64,000 nucleotides of DNA. Source: Antedon mediterranea (lineage: Eukaryota; Echinodermata; Crinoidea; Comatulida; Antedonidae). The notes under the pieces are model-generated. The model was not told the DNA's origin. It did not search any database and saw nothing but the letters and a program-made list of their open reading frames with translations. The translations under genes and the position numbers were made by a program. The stretch covers positions 687,001-751,000 of the forward strand of contig NC_092680.1 of assembly GCF_964355755.1 (NCBI RefSeq), written 5' to 3'. Positions 49,501-61,500 of the stretch are shown here, piece after piece. How positions within the stretch are numbered: the stretch's first letter is position 1; every line of letters begins with the position of its first letter.

Positions 49501-52500
49501 TTGTGACTTAAAGTAAGATGTCATCTTTTTTGTGGCACGCCTAATTGGCGACAGAAGCTGTGTTAGCCTCTTTTGTTGCTCCATGGCGCAAAATCTAGCT
49601 ATTTTTTGTATTGTTATGTTTGTATAATTGTTTTTGCCGAAATTAATAAAATAAAATATAATAATCTAAATTTCTTCTTAAAGATGATGAGTTATTTAAG
49701 TTTGATCAAAAACTAACTCATATATATCAAAGTTATGCGATGAGGTCATAATTGCTACACCCATTTTACAATCTTAGTTTGTGTACATTTTATCATCGAG
49801 TTGAACAACAACTAAAATACAACTGTATCACACATTCATCAAACAATACTGTATAAGTAATAATAATCCCTTCTACATTGTAGTTGTGGGCCCTGTACTC
49901 TGCTAAAGTTACTTTAAATACACGTAATACATTTGACATATGCCTACAATCATGTACTGTACGTGTACTTGAACAAAGCATGTATTTGTGTTTATTCTGC
50001 ATGTTGTCAACCCCGATATCTACTCGCAGTTTCCGACTCGCAACTCGCACTTTCCGACTCGCAACTCGCACTTTCCGACTAGCAACTCGCAGTTTCTGAC
50101 CCGCAACTCGCACTTTCTGACTCACAATTCGCACTTTCCGACCCGCAACTCGCACTTTCTGACTCGCAATTCGCACTTTCCGACTCGCAACTCACACTTT
50201 CCGACCCGCAACTCCTAATAGGAGTTATCGCGGGAAAAACGAATACTGTAAGCCTATACTACAATGAATCATAATTTATCTGGACTCAAGAAAATTTGAT
50301 TCTATTTTGTATCTATACATACTGCTCTTATTCCGTTCTCTCATTCGGCTAGGATGTACTTGATGTAATACTTTTTTGTATGGAATCTCTGCCTCGACCA
50401 AATGATGCTTTTTGTTTTTGTTTTTATTTTTATTATTATATTTTTGTTTATTAAATATACATATGTTGATGTTTGATTTGGTAGAAATAAATGTTGAATT
50501 GAATGTTTGCGATATACTATGATATGACCTGATGCATATCTGATGCATATACAGTATATACACTTTTAGTACTGAGTGCCTATATTATTTGTACGTGTCA
50601 TCTAGTTGATGAGCCTAGTACAGTATAATAATATATAGAATACAAATCCAACATTCTTCAAAATTCTATGATGTGGGTAACATGGGTACCTTACTGTCAA
50701 ACTACTTTACATTGCATTCGTTTATCATGAACGGATTGTGATTGACTTTCCAGTCCGCGAATGTCCTTGCCTGTTGGAATTTGATTTACAAGCGTGATTG
50801 ATTTTGACGGTAGCTTACCATTGAAAAGACCAAAAAACATTCTAGCACACGCTGTCGTCCCTGTATCACGCTCAGAACTTGCTGCTCAAAAACTTTTTGT
50901 CATCGAAACTGTAGGCCTACTGAAATTTTATTTAAAAGTTCCTGATTGACCTTTTCTGTTTCATCAATTGTTCGACTTCTTCAAATACAGTGAGTAATAA
51001 TAGAACATTTGTATTATATTAATTTGAACAACATTTTACAATTATTAAAACAGTACTGTATTACTGTAACTATGAATGTAAATAGTAAAATTTACTGTAA
51101 AAGAACTCTCCGCAATAGAGCCAAAAGAAGGGCTAATGAGATTGTAGGGCAAATTGGTAGGCCTAGGCCTAATGTGAATTTTGATACGGATAATGTAATT
51201 AGGCCTATTAATCCACGTTATTATAATGATGAACACGTTGACGACGGAAGTGTCAATATTACTCCGTCTCTACCTCCTTCTGATAATAGCCAAACTGACA
51301 ATGTCACTACTAGTACTACTAGTCATGATGACCAGAGTGTTAGTAGTCTTAATAAAGCAAGTAGTAGTAGTGTTACTTCCAGTTGTAGCCTAACTAAAAA
51401 TAGTCCCAAACGTTGTAGTAATATCAGCAGAATTGAAATTAGTAGCAGCAGTAGTAGCAGCAGTAGTATAAATGATATTGATCGTAGTAATAGTAGTACT
51501 AGTTCTACTATTATTAATACTACCACTACTACCAGTGGTGGGGGTAGTAGTAATTTTAGCCTATCTCATCCTCCTTATTTTTCAAGTAGTCCGGGCAATA
51601 CTTCCTCTAGTTCTCTGTCCGATGATGAGGAAGACAACATTAATCCTTCAACTACGATAAGAAATGAACTCTGTAGATGGGCTATTGAGAGCCAAACACC
51701 ATCATGTCATGTTACTTCACTTCTTAGTATTCTTAAAACTTGTGTACCAAATCTTCCAAAAGATGCATGAACATTAAAACATACCCTTACTTCATACCGA
51801 CTAGAGGACATTGCAGGAGGGACATACCATCATTTCGGAATTGCCAAAAATGTAATTTCTATTCTTTCTGTCGATGACAAGTTTTGTGGTATCACTAGTT
51901 TACGTCTACAAATCTTCGTTGATGGTTTACCACTTTTTAAAAGTAGTAATGTCCAATTTTGGCCAATACTTGGCCGACTGGAATTGTATGAAAGTACTGG
52001 CCCCTTCATAATTGGGTTGTATGTTGGAACTTGGATGACATCCAGAATATTGAAGAAAGCCTTAAAGAAAGGGCAAATCAAAAGGCCCTAGTAGGTTTAA
52101 TATTTTACTTAAAATAATAATAACAACGTTCTCAATTAATTAATCATTCTGCTTTACATAGGATGTATTCAAATATTTCAATTAATGTTAAACCAAATTG
52201 ATTAATGTATTGTTTGAAGGTTTGCATGGCGAAATCAAATTTGCGTTTTGTGCTTTGATCATCCTCATGAGTGAGAATGGGCCTCCTGAGGAAGATTAAA
52301 GCACATTGATCGAAACGTCGAGAAACTCAACAGTTCTTTTCAGAACTAATTTACGTGGTGTGCCGCAAACTTTAATCAACAATATTAACTAATGTTTTTC
52401 ATCTACGTTATGTTGAAAATGTCTTGTTTTAACAATTTCTTTATTTTTATATTTTAGATTTTGCGATTATGCAGTCTTGGTGGCCACAATGAAACAGATG

Positions 52501-55500
52501 TCCTCAATAGGATAATGGGTCATCTGCTTTCAAACACACTTGCCTCAGAATTTAATTGGATGGGAAGAGGGGATAAGAAGGGATTCAGAGGACTAAAGCT
52601 TTCAAAAATTGTAAAAGGTAAATACTCTAATAAACAGCACCCGCCATTCCAAGATATACACTGGTCCCAACATTGCTTCGGTGATTTGACGAGAACTGGT
52701 GTTTCAAAGTGTGTATATGAATTACCGTCTGACTGATTTTGGACGGAGATGCACACATAAAATTGGATGTCTCTTCCTCGTTTTCAAAATAATATTTTAA
52801 AAATCTTATTTAGTATTATTAAAATAATTATTTCAAATGCATAATTGCTTGTTTTATCTTGCTAATAGGGAAGCAAGAGGCTTTTGATTATATATTTTTC
52901 ACATGAGATAAAGTATTCTGTTGATGCACAATGTTTGTACACTTTGCAGTTTCAGCTAGAAGATCATGGACCGGAATGACGGAGGCCACATGTGAAAATA
53001 AAATAAAATCTTGGCTGAAATACAGCAAGGACAGAGCTGGGGGAAGAAAACTTAGGGAACAAAAGAAGAAAGGTCAGTTCAATAGTTAAATTTAGTATTT
53101 AAAGATGTTTGTACTTTACTTGTAAATCAGGTATCAAGTCATTTTAAACCACCATCATGACGGCAACAACAATAATCCATGCTGGTGGTTATTTATTACG
53201 ACTACTAATTTTCAAACTAGAATTTAATTCGTCTCTTTAACGAATTATAAGTGATGTCATTTTATAATTTTACTGACATTTATTTTAAAACAAATCATGC
53301 ACTTACGTTAAAATACCATCGCAAAATGTTGATACTGTATAATTATGGCATCTTTTGACCTGATGCATTTACGCTTATAGTGCTGAGTTATAATTATCTA
53401 CAGCATATGTACATCTATATATAGCATAGGTGAAATTTTTTTTTTTTGGTATGATGGCGTTATCAAAGTAAACATGAAGATGATGAATTGAGCAAAAAGA
53501 TAAAAGATTTGGAATAAAATTAATTGGGCACGTAAAAGGGCGGCGGTGCGCGCTTTTTGAAATTTGTACAACTTTTACTAAAAACTAACATTGTGTTAAA
53601 TAAATTGCAATGCGATAAGCTTTCTACTATAGCTTATGGTTTGTAATCACTATGTGTGTATTTAGTAAACGTATATAATTTACAGTTAATTGACAATAAC
53701 TTGCTTTTCTTTTCTCTTTGTAGCAGCTGCAGCAGCAGCAAACACCGACGAAGCCGAAGATACCATAGATGATGATGATGAACTTTTTATTTGAATTGTT
53801 GGTTATCCGTATACTGGATGCTTTTACGGCATCATATTGCCAGTAGATTTTGTAAAATAGGATTTGTTTTTTCTTTGGTACTATTATTCATATTTAAAAG
53901 AGCGCATCTCGCTTATCGATACCCCATTTCTCCCAGCTTTAAATATTTTCTTATTCAATAAATCATTCCTCGCATGAGTAGTAAACTTTTTAATTTTGAT
54001 GACCTCATTATGTCTCAACATTTGAACAACATGGGTTAATTAATTTAATCTATATAGTAAATTGTAATCTATAGCCCCTCAGGATGAAAAGTGGCCCTCA
54101 TGATTAAATGTGTGCTCAAATTAACTTCCGAATTGATGAAATGTTAAAAACTTGATTAAAATGTAATCAAACGTTGCAATTAATTATACATTTTTACATT
54201 CTTAAGAGACGAGTTCAAATCTATATAGTTTATTTGATTTTTAATTGTCTAGTTTTTAAATGTTTTACTTAAATTGTTTATCATTAAATAAGTATACCTT
54301 TAATAAAAACAATTTCCAATCCAATATTTGCAGAGTACCGGCATTATTTAATTGTTAAGTTTCATTCATATTCATTCGATGGTACAATCTATTTACTACG
54401 GTGAATCGATGTAAATTAACACAGCTACTCCAACACGTTGTGCTCACGCATAACCGACGAATACAAAATACGATGACCGACGTAATCTATGACTTTAAGC
54501 CGACGTTGACCCAACACATTGGGCGAACTAATGCCCAACGAAGAACAATTACGTTAAACCAACGTCATCAAAAGTTGTTAGACCAATGTAATATAAATGA
54601 CGTTAAGCCGACATCAACCCAACACGTTGAGCCAACCTAGACACGACAAATAAAAAAATACGTTGAACCAACGTCATCAAAAGTTATTAGACCAACGTAA
54701 TGTATATGACGTTAAGCCGACGTCAACCAAACACATGTCGGGCCAACATCGTTAAAAGATGTTAAGCCAACCATAAATGACGACGTTTGTCCGACGTTGC
54801 CCGAACACGTTGTGGCAATGTCTGTCCAACGCGTTGGGCCCACTAAGGGCCGATGTAAAAAATAACGTTGGGCCTACGTCGGTAAAAGTAACGTCGGGCC
54901 TACGTCGGTAAAAGTTGTTAAGCCAACCATAAATAACGACGTTTGTCCGACGTCGCCCCAACACGTTGTTCCGATGTCTGTCCAACGCGTTGGGCCCACT
55001 AAGGGCCGACGGAAAATATTACGTCGGGCCTATGTCGCGGTATAAGATGTCGAGCCAACCATAAACGACGACGTTTGGCCGACGTCGCCCCAACACGTTG
55101 TTCCAATGTCTGTTCAACGCGTTGGGCCCACTAAGGGCCGATGGAAAAAATTACGTCGGGCCTACGTTGGTAACAGTAACGTCGGGCCTACGTCGGTAAA
55201 AGATGTCAAGCCAACCATAAACGACGACGTTTGGCCGACGTCGCCCCAACACGTTGTTCCGATGTCTGTACAACGCGTTGGGCCCACTAAGGGCCGATGG
55301 AAAAAATTACGTCGGGCCTACGTCGCCTAAAGTTGTTGGCCCAACGTAACTGTTGACCTTACGCCAACGTCGGTACAACGTGTGATTGCTAGCTGGGTAA
55401 CTACGGTGACATGGGATGACCCAGTGGTTAGTGACAACGTTGACATTGAGGAGCTTTCAGCTACTTGTAGTCCAAGAAACCAATCAACATTTGAAATCGG

Positions 55501-58500
55501 TTTAACAAAGGTCACTTGTACCGTTAATGATACTGCTGGTAATACTAACAGCTGTAGATTTGGTGTCCTAGTTAAAGGTAAGAACAAATTGACCAATAAA
55601 TAAACCGATTATAGATTGGACATTTTTATACCACTAGTAAAAATAACCTAGACCTATTTCTTTATGTAAAGGATGGAAACCTAACAAATAAAGTTTTATG
55701 ACATTTTTTAAAACCACTTTGATCTTCAATTAAAGGTTTTATATTTCATAGTCTTTTTAAATTCTTATTGGAGACAAATTAACAGATAATTAAAACATGA
55801 TTAATAATTGACTATAAATAGATCAAATAAAATAAATCATCTCCTTCTAACAAATATTATTATGATAACGCATGGAACGTTGAGTAAGTTTCAACGTAAC
55901 CTTTTCCTTCACCATAAATGAAATTATTATCAAATGAATAGATTATTTATTTTATTTTATTTTATTCACTCGAAACCAACAGCGATAATTACCGCCACTA
56001 ACAGGTTTGATACAAACAAAGCCAGGACTGTTTAAAGCACCTTGATTGGTCCTGACATTGATCAAGGGCTTCTCTCGTCCAGTTCCCACCTTGACCAGAG
56101 GTCTGAGGCAGATACTAGATGCAGGGGCTGCCATAAGAGTCATCAGTGCTTATTTCAAATGCCTAACGGGACCCAGCTCCGTATACAGCACCCGCTATTC
56201 CCAGATGGTCTCCCATCCAAGCTCTAACCAGGCCGAACATTGCTTAACTTCGGTGATCTGACGAGAACCGGTGTTTCAACGTGGTAAAGCCGTATACAAT
56301 TATTATGAACTAAGCCACTGAACGAGATACAAAAGAGGAAAACAAACTTAAATTTGATTATTTGTATTCCCTTGTAGACAATACAAAACCGACTATAACA
56401 TGTCCAGAGTCGATGCAAATTGATGCTGAATCCCGTCTAACTACGGTGACATGGAGTGACCCAATGATTACTGACAATGTTGATACCGAAGGACTTTCAG
56501 CTACTTGTAGTCCAAGGCAATCGCCATTTGGAATTGGTTTAACAAATGTCACATGCACCGTTAATGACACTGCTGGTAATATTGGGAAATGTGTGTTTGT
56601 TGTTCAAGTTACAGGTAAGACAAAATCGATCAGTTAAATAAACAAATGAAACAATTATACAGCAAACAATCATTGTATTTAATTAACCTTGGAATAGGAA
56701 GGCAATCACGTTAACCACAAAGTAACATATCCACTAAATGTTGCTACAATAATAAACTATTTTTGGAAAAAATGAAAGAGAAAATAGGAATATTGGCAGC
56801 TAAATAAATAACAAGGAATTGAACGAAATACAAGAGAGGAAAACAAAATTAAATTCTTGCAGATTGAATTTGCATATTTTCATTCCTTGGTAGATAATAC
56901 AAAGCCGAATATAACGTGTCCAAAGTCTATGGACGTTGATGCAAAGTCCAGTCTAACTACGGTGACATGGAGTGACCCAGTGGTTAGTGACAACGTTGAT
57001 ATTGAAGGAGTATCGACTATATGTGATCCAGGAAAGGAATCTCAATTTGAAATTGGTTTAACAAATGTCACTTGTACCGTTTATGACAATGCTGGTAATA
57101 TTGCCAGTTGTAGTTTTGGCGTCCGAGTTGCAGGTAAGATAATAATAAATGAATTAGCAGTTAACGATACATAAAACATGTCACTCAATATAATACACGG
57201 AATGGTGGTTGCATATTAGAAACATCATACAACAATATAATTTGCTTCATTTTACAGACAATACAGAGCCGAACATAACGTTTCCAGAGTATAATGGACA
57301 TTGATGCGAAGTCCAATCTAACTACGGTGACATGGGATGACCCAGTGGTTATCTCTATGGACACGGTCAAGCTCAGTGATTTAACGAATAAACTACTTTA
57401 TTCTATTTAGTTTTTACTACTTAATTTTTTTTTCAAACTCAGACAATACAAAGCCGAACATAACTTGTCCAGAGTATATGAACATTGATGCGGAGTCCAG
57501 TCAAACCACGGTGACATGGGATGACCCAGTAGTTAGTGACAACGTTGATGCCAATGGACTATTGGCTACTTGTCGTCCAGGAAAGAAATCTCAATTTAAA
57601 GTTGGTTTAACAATTGTCACGTGTACCGTTACTGATGCTGCTGATAATATTGGCAGTTGTAGTTTTGATGTGCTAGTTACAGGTGGTACAGGTAGGCATA
57701 TTTTATTCATTATAATAGTGCTTTAAATATAAAATTTTTCAAAAGCATAATGAAATATTAACTTACACTATACATTAAACTGTGATAATTATTTACTGAT
57801 TGTGTTTCTATTTAGAGTATGCTATATTTAATACAATTTGTGTTTATTTAAGTCCTATTTATATTGTTGTGTCCTCTTATATTATCTACACTACTTACTT
57901 AATCAGTAAACTACCTAGAAAGTAGGTATAGCGCTAAATGCACCTTTTTGACTTACACTTTCTTGTTTACCAAAAATCATAATTTGAGCATCATTTATAT
58001 AAATTTATAAATATAAGAATTAAATACATATAAAACCTGAATCTAATTGTTTTTACAGAATGCCAAGACGAAGAAAAAGAACTGAATTGTTATACACCTA
58101 CTGTGGTTAGTATCAACTAATTATGGAAAGAAACGTTTCAAACATATTGAATAAAATATAATAATAATTAATGACTCAATCCTCAACGAGAACTTTCCAA
58201 AACTCTTTCGTTCGGTGGTTGTATGTTCACTCGTTTTTTAGCCAAATTAAAATTCAAAATAATATCAGAATGAAATACTCTAGAAGAGCGCATTAGATTA
58301 CTATACTTGCGAGTTAGATTCAGAGAGAATTGCTTTGTTTTATTTCTGTTTCCTGAACAGTGAAAGACATATTCAAAGCTATTCTCATGTGTTACCTTAT
58401 AGGACCCGATTGTGAATGATTTTAAGGAATTTGAAAGTCAAGTACTTTCTCTAATAGCAGACATAGAAGTCGGCGAAGAAATAGTATTTGAAGAGCAAGA

Positions 58501-61500
58501 TTATGGTATAAAATACATATTTTGTGAATTTAACTGGAATTGTAGAAAATGAAAAAATATTCTATAGGCCTAATGATGTTGAATTTATTCTCTTTTATTT
58601 TCGTTTTTCTCGATTACTGGGTACTAGCAAAACTTGTCTAAAGCTAACTGGAGATTCCATCTTTGATTTTTAAATTACTTCAAAAAGAAGAATAATTTGA
58701 TGAAAATGTTTGTTATTCACGAATTGCACTCGTAGATGGATAATCTATCTGAAAGAATTCAAAATGCTTTGGTTTTTTAATTTAATTTTAATCTCAATCT
58801 TTGATCAAATCTCAAATATGGTAAAATGTTTTTGGCTGCTATTAATGTATCATTTCTCACTTTTCTAGTTGGACTTGCTAAAGTACAGAAAGTTAACGGT
58901 AGTGAATTGATAAGAGGTGAAATAAACCTTCCTGACAATAGTAACATGGAGTTTATTCTTCAAGTACAAACTAATGATGAAGGTAACGAATTGCAAATCG
59001 CAAATCGATAATGTATATTGTTACTATTAAACCACATTTAAGCTCTGTCTACACTATCAAATTTGATGTGACAACAAAATGTGATGTGCCCATATATGGA
59101 CATGATGATGACATATCACTACCATATTTAGGCACACCACACTTGTTTGTCAAACTGTGTTAACAGAGCATTTGTCGACCACTTAAATCGGTCGACGATC
59201 TTGCATCCAGAATCTGACATTGTAGCAGATTATTATCTTACACGCGTGCCTAAATAATTCCTAAAAAATATTATATTGTGCTGTATTTTAGTTGACTTAC
59301 TAATAGTTGCTTCGTGGACTTACAACCAAGTTACTGAGAACCAAACTGTGAAAGAAAGCGTTTTTATTGACGGCTCGTGAGTATACTAATATAGTATGAG
59401 TTTATGAATGGTATTCTTATTGTAGCATGGTAATGGATAAATCTAATTCTCACAATATAAACATCGCATTCAACCCATCAACTCTAACTATAAAAGAGAA
59501 GGAGTGGAAAAAATACATTTAATTTGTGGAATAAAAATTGCCAAAACAGACGCCACTTGCTTATCTTTTGAAACCGATATTTGAAACATTCAAGCATATC
59601 TGATTTAAAGATGTATTGTCCTTTTGACTAATTCCAAAAAAATAAAAAATAAAAGTTTAAAAAAAAGTGGGTCATTTTGAAGTATCATAATAGTTTAATT
59701 AACTTTCACCAAAAATTAGTCGAAAAAAAAATCATGCATAATGCATACCCGTGGTTTGAAATCTTTACTTTACTTTACTAGCGACGATTTCCTGACGAAA
59801 TGTAATCAAATTAATTTACCTGTTAATTACGTAAACTTGTTGTTTTTGGCTTGAATTTTCCACTTAAAGTGAATAAGTTTAATATTACTTTGATATGGCC
59901 AATTAAATTAAAAATATTTCGACCTTTGTGTTTGAAGGGACAATACATCTTTGATACATCATCAAATGTTATCAATAATATAAACTTATTTATATTGTAG
60001 AAGTACAAGTTAATCCTGGTCTTGCATGTTTGTATTTAAATATTTTAACTGTAACTTTATTTTTCCTCAACAAAGCCTGGGTCACTTTTTATTTTGACAC
60101 ATTGATGGATAATTTTGTTTTTTTATAGACAATCTAAGGATGAATTTCGATATTTTACGGATATGTTCTCATGCAGTGTTTTTGATATCGAAAACAACTT
60201 AATTAAGTTAAACGCAACATTAAACTTTCATGAAAATAAGGTAGATGATATAGTTTATAGTATTCAATTAGGCCTACCAGGGAAGACTGTCACTATTCTC
60301 TGGGTCTACAATAATAAGAATAAGTGGGTAGGTGTAGTGTATGTGATGAACATGCACGCTAAATCCTCGACAGATTATAAACTTTAATTTGAGACTAATA
60401 ATATTATTACTACTGTATATTCCTATATTCTATTCATTTTAGAAAATATCAAATTTAATTTAAAAGGCATGAGTGTTATATATTAATAATAGTTTGTATT
60501 TGTTTACATATGCTAAACCTGATTCTACTCTACGTTATACAATTACAGATGGCGCCAACAGAAAGTGACAAAGTAATTGAAACAATATGCCTCTTTTATG
60601 ATGAAACACTACGGTAAGATTTTTCCACAGACGAGTACGGGGTTACCCCGGTGTCCACACCCCCACTGTCGTGCACAGACTCTTTTGTAAGAGTAAGAGT
60701 TTAATAGAGTATTTATTGAATATCATGTGACCCACAATCCTCCAATGAAATGACAAGAATCTAATCAGGTGTGTTATACCGATAGTCAATCTCTCAGTAT
60801 TTTAAATAAAATATAAAGTTGTTTCCTGTGATTACTAGTACAGTAGCTCACAGTGGATTTCCAGAAGAAAATAAATAAACCTTCTGTCTATGACATTTCT
60901 ATACTTCATTTATATTTTATTGAATAAGGGGTTGGAGTGATAGAGGTATGACAACTTACAATACCAATGACAGACTAAATTGCTCTTCGAACCATATCAC
61001 CAGCTTTGGAGTATTTATGAAGATTAGTAATTCACCAGAGGTAAAACATGTGTTCATTACTTACAAATTAACGAAAGAAAAGAAAAACGTCCCACTCGCT
61101 AAATTTGTTGTAGGTATACATTGCTATTTTGGTAAAAATTTACAGTACAATGAAATACTTACAAAATGTTATAATCTAATGTGGAATATACCGAAATGTT
61201 TATTTTGAGACAAAGAATACAAGCCGTATTTGGAATTTGAAGTATCTTGTTTAGGCATATTTGTGTTTAGAAGTGTTAACTGAAGTTCTTCTTTATTTTG
61301 TGTTTTATGTAAAAGTTTTAACATTATTATATCCTATAGCCTCTTGAGAGTGATACAGGCTTAAGTAGGTTGTCGAGAATTTGTATCTACTGCTCACTCA
61401 CTGCTTTGTGTGTTACTCTTGGAATGTACTGTTCATTTTCGTAAGTTTATTTTAATAACAACTGATAAGTGTGAAATTATCGTGTACATTTATTGGTTAT

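Larger units (their letters stand above)
45650..50027. other. transposon interior, mostly unexplained
   Basis: No coding sequence recognised. Apart from the palindrome at 46889, its single-arm relatives and a Penelope-like fragment, it is AT-rich. A weak repeat unit (tttccaaataaacat ... atgaatgataaaa ... actctctgttt) recurs near 46.2, 46.85 and 48.2 kb. Confidence 0.4.
39873..55397. mobile_element. 15,525-bp DNA transposon inserted in a HYR exon
   Basis: Both ends carry the 13-bp inverted repeat CCCAGCTAGCAAT (39873-39885 and complement at 55385-55397), flanked by TA at 39871-39872 and 55398-55399. Outside, the two halves of one HYR exon join to 240 nt in frame. Inside, ACGT-rich subterminal repeats lie at both ends (39886-42760 and 54400-55384). 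A transposase-like ORF and a DUF4806-like gene lie near 51.0-53.8 kb; the rest is palindromes and minisatellites. The superfamily is uncertain: the coding part recalls CMC/EnSpm (Transposase_21) or KDZ/Plavaka-like proteins. Confidence 0.9.

Noticed and set aside
49793-50218. 127-codon minus-strand ORF and two plus-strand ORFs over 50.0-50.2 kb
   Set aside because: Created by the 21-bp repeat, which is open in several frames on both strands.
52520-52756. Minus-strand 78-codon ORF over the DUF4806 exon and 5S fragment
   Set aside because: Shadow of the plus-strand exon and of the 5S-derived repeat.
54381-54403. acaatctatttactacggtga inside the transposon resembling the HYR word caatctaactacggtga
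   Set aside because: Only ~20 bp are similar with no further HYR homology on either side; most likely chance.
56183-56293. Functional 5S rRNA gene
   Set aside because: Several substitutions, a fused non-5S body and an A-rich tail indicate a SINE rather than an rDNA unit.
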